A DNA stretch of 64,000 nt from Puffinus mauretanicus (taxonomy: Eukaryota > Chordata > Aves > Procellariiformes > Procellariidae): positions 1,054,001-1,118,000 of the forward strand of contig JAJKFH010000102.1 in the NCBI GenBank assembly GCA_023333565.1. Direction: 5' to 3'. The position numbers and the translations under genes were made by a program. Shown here piece by piece: positions 52,593-64,000 of this stretch. The notes beneath the pieces were generated by a model, which was not told the origin of the DNA, searched no databases, and saw nothing but the letters and a program-made list of their open reading frames with translations. Within the stretch, counting starts at the first letter, position 1, and every line of letters begins with the position of its first letter.

Positions 52593-55440
52593 AAGTACCG
52601 GTTGCCAGCAACCGGAATGCAGGAATACTGAGATCCTCAGATTCAGTTACTATTTCTTCTGTATTAATAATGATTACCCAGTTTTCTTCCATTGCAAGTC
52701 ATTGTTTTGGAACTCTGCAGCCTAATGCGAAGAAGAGGATGTGTGTTATATTCTTCCCTTCCCCCAAACCATGTGACTTTATGCAGCCACAGAGATTGAT
52801 CTTGATTTCTGAATTCTGTAAGTGTAGATAAAGAAGTAACAAGCAAGCAAACCATTTCTTTCTAAAAACTTTCTAGAAGTCTTCGCAGAGCTGTTTCTGG
52901 GGACGTATGACCTGGGAGGGGCAGTTAAGGAATTTCAACACTGGGAGATACCTAGCCTTCTGAAAGCTAAAGAGGATTTCGGGCATTGCATCTTTATGGC
53001 ATGGAAGCCTGACTTTTTTTTTTTTGTTCCTGCCTTTGGTGAGTGGCTTTTTGATTTGGTCTTTCTCCTTTTTTTTTTGTTTTGTTTATCTTCTGGCTAA
53101 TGCATGTATTTTTTGGGAGACAAATAATACTTGATGGATCTAAAGAACAAACAGTGCATAGTAAGGCAGTCTGTTTTAATAGATTACTCCATTCGTGTGT
53201 GGAGTGTAGCCTGGGAGCATTGACAGCTATCTTCTGGCAACTCTTGATCTAGTGACTTCTCATGTACTACTGTAGGGTATCCTAATCTGGCACTCACTGT
53301 CCTCAGTAGCTGCAGTTTTAATGTATTGCTTTTTCTAAGCTCTTTTTACTGAGCAGCTGGCAATCTTGGCAGCTGATGATCTTCCCCAGTGTGCTGAGAG
53401 CCCTCAAATTATCAAATGCAAATTTCAGAATCAACCCCTACAATCTCGTGTAGATACTGCAGAGACTTGCCCATGAAAGATTGGACTATTGGAAGGTAGG
53501 AGAGCTGTAGCAAGAAGCATGCATGAAGCAGGAGTTGTCTGAAGACTGAACGTCTTCCATTAGGTGTGCAGACCTGATTCCTAACTCTGTGGTTAGCTAA
53601 ACGTTTATGTAACTCCACAAACGTTATATTATACAATTAAGCTCTCAGGTAGGGCACTCGAATGCTCTGAGCATTTGAGGAACACTACTGTCAGATGAAA
53701 AAACCCTTGCATGCATACTTTTGGAACAGCAGCTGTTCAGCTCCATTTAATCGGTTTTTCGTGTTCAGTGGTTTGTGGAGAGGTATACTGGTGGAAGGAT
53801 CTGTGCAGATCCTTGATCAATTTTCATGTCTGTTGCTGTACAGGGGTGCATTTTGAACAGTCTCTTCTCCCTCCCTTCCTTTTTTCTCTCTACCTAGTCT
53901 TTAACACTGGAAAGTCTGAAGTGGTTTATGTATTGACACAAAAAAGTAAATGCAGTTCTTACGCACTGAGACTTCCATTTCTAGGTACTAACTGTGTAAT
54001 GCTGGACGATTTTTAAGCTCAGTGGATTCTTTGTTGATATGTTGTTAATCTAGCTCAATGGTCACTGTGCTCATTTTTCCTCTTAACTGCTAGATTTTTT
54101 CAGGATGAGAACACTGCAGCCCACAAAGCCTCAGTTCCATTAACTGCTGAATATCAGAGCGCAGTCTTGCTAGCTTCTCCTCTGATGACCCCTCATTAAC
54201 CTTGCCTAAAAGGCTTGCAAAGCCTTTCTCATTTGCTGCAGAAATGCACACAGAAGAACATTTGTCTCTTCTGTATACTACTTCTTTCTCTGAATAATAG
54301 GCTGGGAGCAGCAGTGTCTTCCCCTCAAATTTTCAGACATTTGGAAAGCTTGATAAAATGCTGCTTGGCGTAACTTCAGAGATAGATAATTTACCTTGGT
54401 TGTGATTCAGACTATCTATAATTCAGCAGCACTTTGAAGTCTGTCATGGCTGTACATTTTCAGATCACACCACTTGAAGACAGTTCATTACTACTAATTT
54501 TTCTAGTGTGCTTTCTAGTGCATCTCTTTGGATAAAAGCTACATAGTGTTGTCCTAGTGTAGTTTTAAAAAAAACCAAAACCACAACCCACTAACTGTCC
54601 CTGCAATATAGCTACATAGAATTTCTGGATCTAGCAGTAGGATATGCAGAAAGCTAGTAAAACCTGTCTGTAGTATGTAAAGTGTCCAGTCTTTCTCTGT
54701 TTCCTCTTTATTGATTATCTTTCTAATATTGTGGAAGAGGGAACAGCTCTCTAAGTCATGTAGCAGCTCACACACTGAGCTTTTTAAAAAAAAAAAAATT
54801 CCAGTTTAAAATTGACCTCTATCACCTGTGAGTCTACTTATTTGTAGAAGATGGAGACCATGGGAAGATTTCTGGGTCAGGTTTGTTCTGTTGTGCATAA
54901 AGGTTCCCTGGCACTTTGGCTATGTTAATTATACTTGATACTAAGAAACAGAAAATCACCTTTGAGGATGTGTAGCATGAGGTAGCAGATCTAGTTCCCT
55001 CCATGTAGAATATTTCTCTTGTTATCCACTTGCTTGGTATCCTGTAGCATGTATTTGAGAGTGAAGTGCAGTGTGTCTCTTCTGCATAACTCTGTCCATT
55101 TAATGCCAGCTGAATTGTCTAGAATTTATCTCAGGCCATTTGGTGTCAGTTAGTAAAAATGGACAGCGGAGGCGAGACCCTTAGTTGAGCTCAGTCTGAA
55201 TGACAGACTCAAATGGCCTGAACAGAGTACGATGCCTTGCTAAGGTGGCTCTCCTGCTGCTTCAGGTGTCTGAGCCAGGGTGTGCAACTGCTTGTGGTAG
55301 TGTGATGTGCTTTGCAGACGTGTGATTTCTTGTCACGATGTTAACAGGACAGAACTCGGAAGGACTGTGGAAGGTTAGAAAGGAAAACGTATGAGAAATT
55401 ACTCAGTAGACTCAACGGCTATGGGAGCAACCCAGTTGAA

Positions 55441-55475
55441 ATTTAAGATTAATTTAAGATTAATTAAGATTAATT
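55441..55475. repeat. Short tandem repeat, 10-11 bp unit
   Basis: Three adjacent copies of (AT)TTAAGATTA with small length changes, in intron 1. Local slippage product. Confidence 0.85.
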
Positions 55476-57994
55476 CCTCATTAAAGACACTGAACAGATA
55501 TTAAGCCTTGGCTGAAAAAAATCACCAAAGGAATATAGGCATTTTTTGCTGGTAAGCTTTGTTTTTTGTGGCTTGGTACAATAACTAATCTTGGGGGTGG
55601 GGGGGTGTTTTGGTTTTGGGTTGGGTCTTTTTGCATTTATATAGGGCATCTAGGTACAGGGATGGAAAGAGGGTAGTAACAGTTCTGTGTGTAATTCGTG
55701 CTCCTGTAAATTAAGTACATTAGGGAAAGAGTAAGCCTATACCTGGTTTATCATGAATGACCAAGATCCCTGTTTTACATTGAATAATGTAAACACCTCT
55801 GATAGCTCTTTCCCAACTAAAAGAAATCGGAGGGGAAGTATGTGGATAAATGGAAACAGCCAAGAAAAGCTTATTGAATCATTCTGAGCTGAACAATTGT
55901 TTCGCTGCCTGTCTCCGTTCAGGCCTCTGGCACTGCAGAACCGCAGGTCACGTGCTGGGAAGCCTTGCTGTTTGTCCTGGCTTGTCAAAACAATTTAATG
56001 TAGGTGGGAAGGAATGAATGAAATGAACGGAGTGGGCTCGATGCATCTGTTTCAGTTTGTTCGAAGGGCAGCCCAGTGATTGGGATGTGACACTTAAGTC
56101 CTCTGGGGAAGCTATCAGTTCAGGAAGAACAATGCTGGCCATTTTATAGAATAGGTAAATCCATTTTAGGAAACAAGCTCTCCTACATTTTGACAGCTTT
56201 GTATATTTTTAAATATTTGGGCTATATCTGCTCAGCATGTGCTAACTGAGATATAAGAACGTGACTTGCTAACTTCGAGACTTAGGACTTTGTCTTGTCT
56301 GCCTAAGGTTGCTTTATTATGGTAAAAAAAAAAAAAAGACTCGGGGAGGAGAGGGGGTGTCCATTTTTTTATTTTATTAGTAGGAATTCCAAAACAAATT
56401 GGTCTTTGAAGGATAGGATATCGAGCCGTATATTATTAACTGTTCTTAAAGTGGTGGTTTTTTTTTTTTTAAAATTGTTCAAGTTTCCCAGGCTTATGGA
56501 AACGCATCTATGTGCATCTTGTGTCTTTCTATTTTGTTTGGTTTCTGGCTGTTTGATTTAAAAAATAAAATAAAAATCCAAGAAAACATTAAATTTGTTT
56601 AACTTTGTGATACTGGAATGTTAAGTTGTGAAACCTCTGTTGTTGCTTCCAGATGAAAACGGCAAATACATGCTGAAAGGATCCATCTATATACCTATTT
56701 AGACCGTGAGTTACAGAAAAAAGGCTGCAGGGGATAGATCTGCTTATTTGATTCACCCTCGAGATAATTTAATCAAATGGAGTGCTTATTTTGAACGATA
56801 TGCCACAAACTTTTTGCTACCTCTTTAGAGGTGGAGATAGAGCTGAGGGTCTTGCATTCTGCAGACTCCTGCTCAAAGGCCACAATGGAATCTGAGTATT
56901 GCCCCAAGTAGCTGCCTTGTTGGAAAGACACATCTGGGCTTTTGAGTCTCTTGGAGTATATACTTAAAACTGAGGATTGTGAAAGCTGTCCCCTTCCCAA
57001 ATTCTTGAAAAATGCTCTTTTAAACTCTTATTAAGTGATGATGGCTTCTTTCTCTCTGCTACAGCTCTGCTGTACAGCAACTTTGTGTGTGGATTTCATG
57101 TGATACCAAGATGTTCTCATTCCCCTGCCTTTCTCCAAGTATTCGTACCTAACGTGGCTGGTAGCACCATTTTTCAGTCTCCCAAATTACATATGGTGCT
57201 CTATTTTTCTTGCTTGTCTCAATATTTTAGTATCTGCAGCTGCTTAAATTGCGTCTTTGTACAAGAAAGAGCATAAAGTTGTCGCATTTGCCCATACTAA
57301 CAGCTCAAAGGATGCCAAAATGTAGTATTTGGGATGGGCCTTGTTCTAGGTCCATTTCTATGCAGTCTGGGAGATCTTACTGTCGTAATATGTTTTCAGG
57401 TTCTGGTGGACGGAATACTCAAGTTTTGAAAGTGTACTTGTCATTTTTAAATCGCATGTTAGCCTGTAGGCTAACTATTTGCAGGTTGCATTAGAAAGTA
57501 GTTTGTACAAGTATAACCAGTCATTGTGTATACAGATTCATTTTGTTGGTATAATTGTACATGAGATCTAATATTTTCCTGAATGCTAGGGTTGTGGGTT
57601 TTTTTTTAACGTATATTCACCCTTTTCTGTTACCTAGTATTACTGTTCCTTTAGGGAAAGAATATAAATAACTGTTATGGATGAGTGTATGGGTTGTGTA
57701 TCCAAGGAAATGAGGGTAGTTAAAGGTAGTATGCATCGCTAGTCTTATGAAACAAGTGGCCTCTCTGTCTTTTTCTTACACCTCTGTTTAATGTTCACTT
57801 TTGCTGCTGCAGTATGCTACTAAAGAGTGCGATGTTTCCTTGGTTGCAAAAACATAACTGTCTTCCCTGGGTGAAGTTTGTTGGCCTGTGTTTGTGTCCA
57901 GACTTGTCCCAGATCATTAGGGCACTGTGACTTTCAAAGAAGTGTTGAATTACTTAGTATATTGTCACTGTCTTGGTGTGTGTTTGTTTCTTTG

Positions 57995-58009
57995 TTTTTT
58001 TTTTTTTTT
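57995..58009. repeat. Poly-T tract (15)
   Basis: Homopolymer in intron 1; other 10-14 base T or A runs occur at 9359, 14219, 31982, 53017 and 56324. Confidence 0.85.
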
Positions 58010-59141
58010 AATGCTAGCACTGAAGTGTTGAGTGTCTGTTTTAAATGTCACAGAGATGTTTGCAGGAACACGATGCTACCATTGATGTGACCAGAAAGAG
58101 AAATGAGTCAAAATATACATGCCCGTTAAGAGTCTGTTCATTGATAAGAGTGATTAGTTTCTATTTGGGGCTAGTAGTACAGTGGTAGGGAAAACTGAGT
58201 AAGGCCCTTAAGGGAGAATAGGTTTACATAGATTAAGATGAGAACTTAGTGTCAAGTGTAGTCTAAAACTGGTTAGTAGTGTTTGTGGTAGATAACTTGT
58301 TAGAATGCACAAAATGAAGGAAATTTAATCCAAATGTATATCTAAAACTTAGGTTTTGGACAAAAACAAATGCAGGTGTTTATTACATAGCTAAATTTAA
58401 GTGATATAAAAGTAATTGGCGCAGCCTTGTTTTTATGATAACCATATATAATAATTTAAATCGTGGATTATATGGATCAAGTGCAACGGCTGGGAAGACT
58501 CTGCTTTATTTTGCTGTAAGAATGATTATGTTATTGTGATTTTTGTATTGCTTGAAGCATTGAGTGTGTCTTAGAAGCATGTATATGGTTCTGACTGATG
58601 TACCTATTGCAAGTCATTGCTTTTCTGTATCATAGCAGTCAAGATTAACTGGTTTTGAACATAACTTATGCTGCCCAGTTTATTGTAATTATACACTTTG
58701 GAAAATTGGAGCTTCGTCTGGAAATGAAGTTTGTCTATGCCCAAAGATATTCTGTGAACCTCTCAGAAAAAGTTAATGATTTAAGTGAATATAGGATGGT
58801 TTAGATACTAGCATGGCTGAATGGTATTGAGAAAACATACTACCTGTAAACAAAGGAAGAAGAATTACTGTCTGGAGGACAATAGGAGGTTGTGAACAGT
58901 ATAAGTAAACCTTGCATGTTTTTACTATCTCCTTTTAATTGAAAAGGAAATATGGAATTAAGTGGCTTAAAATTATTGCTTAGATTTGACAAAGAGGTCA
59001 CTGGTTATTCCTAAATAACTGTTAGAAACAATGATTCTAAAACTCTGGGCTTTAATAATATCCCGAAATGATTTTTTTTTTAATACAAACTGCATATGGA
59101 TCCAATTTATGTCAGTCGATCAATCTGACTGGTGTGACCAG

Positions 59142-59163
59142 TGCATTGGTAATGCATTGGTAA
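59142..59163. repeat. Perfect 11-bp tandem duplication
   Basis: TGCATTGGTAA occurs twice head to tail, 0.7 kb before exon 2. Confidence 0.9.
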
Positions 59164-59874
59164 ACTGACAACACTGAATGACACAAGGAGACTGTTTTCT
59201 CTTGAGATGCGCAGCTTATTCTGGTAATAGCTTGTCAGAGTCTTAACGATATCTGATAGCCAGTTGTTGGTAGATAATACAACTGTATTGTCCAGGAATG
59301 CTTTTTCATGATCTGTTTCTGGCCAAAAAATTGCTTTCTGTCTCTAGTGTGAGTTATGTTTTCCTTGATGCTAGATTACAGGAAACTTGCTCAATCATGA
59401 GGTCATGCTTTTAATCAAAGAAAATCCAACTCATTCACTTGTTCTTCTACAGTTATAAGTACATACTATATGTTAGAGAGGTTTGATGCTCTACCCCCAG
59501 TCTGTTACCAGTGGTCTGGATGTTATACACAACCTGAGAGGGATGCTTTAAATGATCCAGTCATGTCTATTCTTGACCAGTCAGGCAGTGACTGAATTCA
59601 TTAGAGTAGGGGAGGAGGAAACAGGAAGAGGAGATAATCTACAGACTTGCAATTCTTACCTCTGAGAGCAATCAGATTGTAAGGAAAAAAAATTATAAAA
59701 AAGACTGTAATAGAATGTCTTCTAAATGGAGTATTTAAGGGTAATTGCAAACAAAATGGCATTTAAGACTACTGATTCTTACTTGTTCACTGCCTGTACC
59801 CAACTGTTTTTCAAGTTGCTGCTTCTCTGAGTAAGAAATAAAGCAAAGCTTTCTGACCTTTTCTTTTTCATTAG

Positions 59875-60047
59875 GATCGGAAGCTGTCCAAGTCAGAGCG
59901 ACAAAGATTTAAAGAGGAAGCTGGGATGCTGAAAGGGCTTCAGCATCCCAATATTGTCAGGTTCTATGATTCCTGGGAGTCTACAGTCAAGGGAAAAAAG
60001 TGTATTGTTCTTGTGACAGAACTCATGACATCTGGAACATTGAAAAC
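59875..60047 (+). CDS. WNK1: WNK1 coding exon 2 (kinase N-lobe: helix C to hinge)
   Basis: Second coding exon, 173 nt, starting with codons for [12 protein letters not shown] and continuing in phase 0 from exon 1. It is preceded by a good pyrimidine tract and TTAG acceptor with a CTGAC branch-like motif, and is followed by a GTAAGT donor. It encodes residues 263-319 plus two bases (AC) of Thr320. Visible parts: helix C with Glu277 (equals human Glu268, partner of the catalytic lysine), the block [15 protein letters not shown], and [13 protein letters not shown] with gatekeeper Thr310 (human 301) and hinge Met313 (human 304). One residue is odd: position 279 is Gly (GGG), where mammalian WNK1 has Glu270 in the sequence EEAEML. 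The remaining kinase domain is beyond the window. Confidence 0.97.
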
Positions 60048-62344
60048 GTAAGTAAATTAAGGCATGTCAAAGCATATAAGAATCATTAGCACAAAATCAG
60101 AGCGCTAGAAATAGATCATATTTCAGAATAGATAAGAACAGAGCTCTTTTGCTGAGGGCTAACCTTCCATAGGGAAATTCTTGTTTAAGAGGAGTCTTAC
60201 TAGCACTGCAGGGTGTGGTAGAACATCCTTTAAGTTAGCAAGCTTGTCATATTCTTCCTTATGATGTCCTAGTAAGCACATGCAGAAAACTTTCAGATTT
60301 TGAGAGCTCAGGAAGACAATGCTCTATTTTCCCTTCTCAAAATTTTTCATTTGCCTCTCCAGCTGCCTTCCATTCAGCACGAACTGGTTTGTAAAGTTCA
60401 AAGCATGAATTAATTCATCTCTTCTGGGGGTTTTTGGATGTGCCATACAAATAATAAGTGAAAAGAAAAAAAAAACCCACCACCTATTTGTTTAGCTGAA
60501 ACTTCATGAAGTAGTACCTAACAAAAATCTGAAAGTATGCAGGTGCCTGCAGTTTCAGCCTGTGAAATAGTTGAGTGAAACTAAGTCTATTTTTAAGCCA
60601 GAGTTAAAGTAGACACCAGCAAATAAAACTGCTGCGAGGGCCCTCTAGTGGTATGGGGAGCCTATGGGGAGTTTCACTGAAATCACGCCTTTGCCTTGCA
60701 CTGTAGAAACTTGCAGAGCTTTGAGCTTGTTCGTAAGCATCCAGTCACCATTAATCTACTGGAAATAAAACTGCCAGCATTTGAAATTCAGGGATTATGG
60801 GTCGTTGTCTTAATTCTGTGCCCATTTAAGTCGTGGAGAGGCATTCACATCCTAAATGTGTAAGCAGGCTGTAAGAGCTGGAAACAATTTGTAATCTATT
60901 TGGTTAAAATAGCCTGTGAATGTCTTGTGTTTTTACGATGCTTATTGATAGCCACAAATGGACATACTTGAAGAAAAAATGACTCTTTGGGAGTCTGGAC
61001 TGCAATTACAGGGAAGTGCTTGTCTCTTGAAATAGTATTGGAGGGCTAAAGATACTGCAGCTTTCTTTTTAGCTGTATGTTCAGGGAAGACTTTTCTGAG
61101 GTTAAGGTATTTCAGATAAAATAACAATCTGTTGCTTCATGTGCTGTTTTCAGAGCAGTAATGAAGTAAAGGTTTTACAGCTCTGCACAGATGCCTTTGA
61201 ATAAAGTTACCTAATTTTATGCTAGAATATGTAGTATTAGATTTAACTTTTTTATCCCTTTCTTACTCTTTTCTCCCCTTCACAGATTTTAATATTTGGA
61301 TTGGCTAGTTATGTGGTGGCATAAGCAAGATGATAAAATAATAAAGACAATTATAAAATAGGGTGTTGGTAGGAAGAAATACCTCAGATTTGCTGGCTAT
61401 AGGATTATTTTGTACTCTGAAGCATGAAGGTCTTTTTATTTTATCCAGAAAGAACTAACAGGCTTTTTAATTGAAGGTCTTTTAAAGTGAAGACTTTGCG
61501 GGGGGGATTCCCCCTATTGTATAGTTTGTGTTATTAGTGTGATTTAGTTTATTCTTGTCCACTTCACTGGAGACTTGACAGGTAAACTATATGCGAAATT
61601 TCTGATGCACCAAATTTAATATCACTAAGTATTTCATGTACCTGTGTCATATTCCTAGATTTACACTGCACACTTGTGTTTGCTTATGGTATTTGACTGA
61701 CTGAGTATTACTTCCATATCCTTTTTCAGTATGTTTACATTACCTGCATTTAATACAAGTGATACCTTCCTTGTTTTGAGACTGGGACATAGACATTGTT
61801 GTTACTTCATGTAAAAAAATGAACAGAAGAAAAGTGTGGTGATATCTTAAAGTAAATTTTCCTCATGTTTTTTTTTTCGTATTTGTATACATTTATATAT
61901 ATGCACACATAAATAACATTAAAATATTGTGGACTCGTTCTTTTCAAATGCTGTCTGGGCAAGTTTCTAAATTTTGCATGAAGAGTCCCTGAACTTCTGC
62001 ATACCAATGGAAAAGTTTTACAACTCAATTGTTGTAAAGAATTAAACTGCTTTCTGATATTGTATGCTATCATGGAATTAAAATATTGGGGGGAAAAAAA
62101 ATGGAGTTGTCTATTTTAAAAATTGCTGTCTTCATTAATAGTGTAATTAAGATTTAATCTGACCTAGGTCTCAGCCACTAGTTTTGTCTAAGGCCGTTGT
62201 AGTGTGTGTTCCTGATCTACTTTAAATGAATATGTCAGCTACCTGGTAGGACACACACCTTCATAACTACCTCTGCTAACTTAGTAGGGTTTCCTATAGC
62301 TCCTTGAGCTGAGATGCTATAAGTCAGCAGCCTTCCTCCTTTTT

Positions 62345-62392
62345 AAAAAACAAACAAACAAACAAAAAAACCAACAACAAAAAAAAAACAAC
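62345..62392. repeat. A-rich (CAAA)n tract
   Basis: Interrupted CAAA/CAA repeat in intron 2, similar in type to the tract at 40.1 kb and located about 160 bp before a CR1 fragment. Confidence 0.9.
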
Positions 62393-62554
62393 CTTGAGAC
62401 AGAAAGCCAAACTCTAGTTCCTGTTTCTCTCTATTCATTGAAGCTAAGTATTAAGAAAGCCTCGTGTTCTCATCTTTGCTTGTATTCTGTGCAAAGATCA
62501 AATATCTATCTTTTTTAAATTGACTACTACCCTGTAAAATAGACAAGAACAACA

Positions 62555-62998
62555 TTGATTAAGCAGGAACAAGTTCAATGGAGGGCCACCAAGATGGTCA
62601 GGTGCTGGAGTATCTGCTCTGTGAGGAGGGGCTGAGGGAACTGGACTTGAAGTTCCTGAAGAAGAGGATCCTTTGGGGGACACCTTACAGCAGCCTTCCA
62701 GGGCATGTGAGGGCATCAGGCTCTTCACAGAGGTGCATGGTGGGACGATTAGAGACAACAGGCATAAATTGAAACAAAAGAGGTTCAGACTGATATAAGG
62801 AGGAGCTATTTCAGTGGTGATAGTCAAGCAGTGGAACAGGTTGCCCCAAGATGTTGTGCAGGCTCCACCCTTGGAGATACTAGAAACCTGACCGGATACA
62901 GCCCAGAGTAACCATGCCTGACTTCATGGCTGACCCTACCTTGAGCAGAAACCTCCTAGACTGAGGTCTCTTCAAGCCTGAGTTGTCCTATAATACTA
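62555..62998 (+). mobile_element. Older CR1 LINE fragment
   Basis: Diverged + strand CR1 3' region in intron 2. Recognisable blocks are a translated stretch EGHQDGQVLEYLLCEEGLRE followed by LDLKFLKKRI, then AGGCATAAATTGAAACAAAA, GCAGTGGAACAGGTTGCCCC, and a degraded tail GCTGACCCTACCTTGAGCAG. It lacks the ATTCTATGATTCT terminus. It appears older than the copies in intron 1, from a different CR1 subfamily. Confidence 0.85.
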
Positions 62999-63925
62999 GC
63001 AAAATTGAAAACATACTGGCTAGTAGGGTTGTCTGTGTATTTTTATGTATTTATATACACTTCCATTTTAAAATGATTTCTGCCTTAAGTGACATGTGCC
63101 TTAGTTCACGAGACAGTGTTGTGGAAGAATGACAGCAACGCTGCAGGATGCTGGGTGATAGTTGGACCCAGGTCCTTTAACAGTGAGAAGCTGGCAGTAG
63201 ACTAGCATATTTGAAACCAAGAATGTAATTAGGGATTCCAGATGCTGAACTGAAGTGCCCCTACCATGTGATCTTTGGAACAGGCTCAAGAGAGATGAAT
63301 GAGGGTTGTGTCAATAGCAAGAATTCAAGTGGTAGCTGATGTGATCCAGAACCTCCTTCAGTTTGTCTCCTTCCTTGGCTTGGCTTTTTCCCTGCCTGTC
63401 TCTACATTCAGTTTTGAGACTTGATTTCCTTCTGGAACTGGGTCCCGATTGCCTTTACAGATCTGTTTTCACAGCAGGATTATTGCTAGCAGCTTGATTT
63501 TCCAGATCTTCTTTTGAACTGGAGAAATTAAAGTAAAAGGGATTAATATACTGCTTTTTTGTTAGCGTTGATTCAAGTGATTTCATCAAAACTTTCTCCT
63601 GATTAAGTGGATATGCAGAAGAGACTGAACACTACCATGGAATAATTGAACATGATTTGATTTTATTTTAAGATTGCAGTTGCTAGACTTCATGCTGGTC
63701 ACAGAATTTACTACCAGTCTTGCAGTTGTGTGAAACTGGTCTTTAACTGAGACTTTGAGTAACGTTGGCTGAACAAGAATAAAGTCCTTGCTCTACACAG
63801 CATGCTGTTCTTTTCTCTAAATGTATTTCAGCCCATACTTTTTCAAAAGAAAGAAAACAACAACTCATCACTTCAAATTGTTTTACCCAAAGAGGGGTTG
63901 TGAGAATACACTGCTGGAAAGCACT

Positions 63926-63961
63926 TGAATACTGTCATATGTTATGAATACTGTCATATGT
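63926..63961. repeat. Perfect 17-bp direct repeat
   Basis: TGAATACTGTCATATGT at 63926-63942 and again at 63945-63961, two bases apart. Identity suggests a recent duplication. Confidence 0.93.
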
Positions 63962-64000
63962 GTCATCTCTAATCTGTTGAAGTTAAGGAGTAGAATAAGA

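Larger units (their letters stand above)
25146..59874 (+). other. WNK1: WNK1 intron 1
   Basis: Intron of 34,729 bp bounded by CAG|GTAAAA and TTTTTCATTAG|GAT. Apart from the CR1 fragments and low-complexity tracts listed separately it looks like ordinary AT-rich single-copy intronic DNA; I see no other exon, RNA gene or recent insertion in 25.2-37.0, 37.1-40.1, 40.2-52.1 or 52.6-59.9 kb. Known context: large deletions in intron 1 of human WNK1 raise its expression and cause familial hyperkalaemic hypertension, so cis-regulatory elements are expected in this intron, but I cannot locate them from one sequence. Confidence 0.93.
23400..64000 (+). other. WNK1: WNK1 gene, 5' part (partial, runs off the window)
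   Basis: Extent of the WNK1 transcription unit visible here: inferred leader from about 23.4 kb, exon 1, a 34.7 kb intron 1, exon 2 and the beginning of intron 2. The 5' boundary is inferred from the CpG island and core promoter motifs, not from transcript data. No sequence matching exon 3 (YLKRFKVMKIK, HRDLKCDN, DLGLATL) is seen before the window ends, so the 3' part is missing. In mammals an alternative kidney promoter (KS-WNK1, exon 4A) lies further downstream and would also be outside. Confidence 0.9.
60048..64000 (+). other. WNK1: WNK1 intron 2 (partial)
   Basis: Starts with the consensus donor GTAAGT and continues to the window edge. It contains a CR1 fragment near 62.56-63.0 kb, an A-rich (CAAA)n stretch at 62.35 kb and a 17-bp tandem duplication near the end. 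No exon 3 coding match is seen. Confidence 0.9.

Noticed and set aside
53711..54016. 101-codon plus-strand frame in intron 1
   Set aside because: Cys/Phe-rich, no family match, no splice acceptor or donor logic linking it to WNK1 exons.
60048..64000. WNK1 exon 3
   Set aside because: No text for the catalytic loop (HRDLKCDN) or DLG motif is present; the window ends in intron 2.
1..64000. CRISPR arrays, tRNA/rRNA genes, operons, prokaryotic mobile systems
   Set aside because: The sequence is vertebrate nuclear DNA; no regularly spaced repeats or cloverleaf RNA genes were seen.

Overview
The window looks like bird nuclear DNA. It contains the 5' end of one protein-coding gene, WNK1 (with-no-lysine kinase 1), on the + strand. 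The protein match is unambiguous: N-terminal Ser-rich block, [13 protein letters not shown] motif, [19 protein letters not shown] block, and a kinase domain with Cys in the usual ATP-lysine strand. Avian origin is inferred from CR1 LINE fragments ending in the typical tail ATGATTCTATGATTCT, low repeat density, and old palindromic sauropsid-type repeats. I cannot name the species.

Layout. Positions 1 to about 22.9 kb are upstream intergenic DNA with no exon I can support; it holds two or three old CR1 fragments, several eroded palindromic repeats and short microsatellites. From about 22.94 to 24.95 kb is a strong CpG island. It carries the inferred TATA-less promoter (an inverted pair of ZNF143-like elements, an NRF1-like site, a YY1-like site), a long GC-rich 5' leader with upstream ORFs and a predicted G-quadruplex, and coding exon 1 (24360-25145). 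Intron 1 (25146-59874, about 34.7 kb) contains two CR1 fragments, a long poly-A tract, an A/C-only low-complexity tract and small tandem duplications. Coding exon 2 is 59875-60047. Intron 2 starts at 60048 and runs off the window, with one more CR1 fragment. Exon 3, which should carry the catalytic HRD and DLG motifs, is not in the window.

The two exons join in phase 0 and give about 319 residues: a low-complexity N-terminus, then the start of the kinase N-lobe through the glycine loop, catalytic lysine in beta-2, Cys at the usual lysine position, helix C and the gatekeeper/hinge. WNK1 phosphorylates OSR1/SPAK kinases, which control cation-chloride cotransporters.

I found no mobile system, CRISPR array, RNA gene or clearly new gene system. 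The points most worth a second look are: a Glu-to-Gly change two residues after the helix-C glutamate in exon 2; overlapping poly(A) hexamers four bases inside the exon 1 donor; the inverted ZNF143-like pair in the promoter; the upstream ORFs, one with an excellent Kozak context; and the leader G-quadruplex. Most other open frames are chance ORFs, either GC-driven in the CpG island or AT-rich noncoding.
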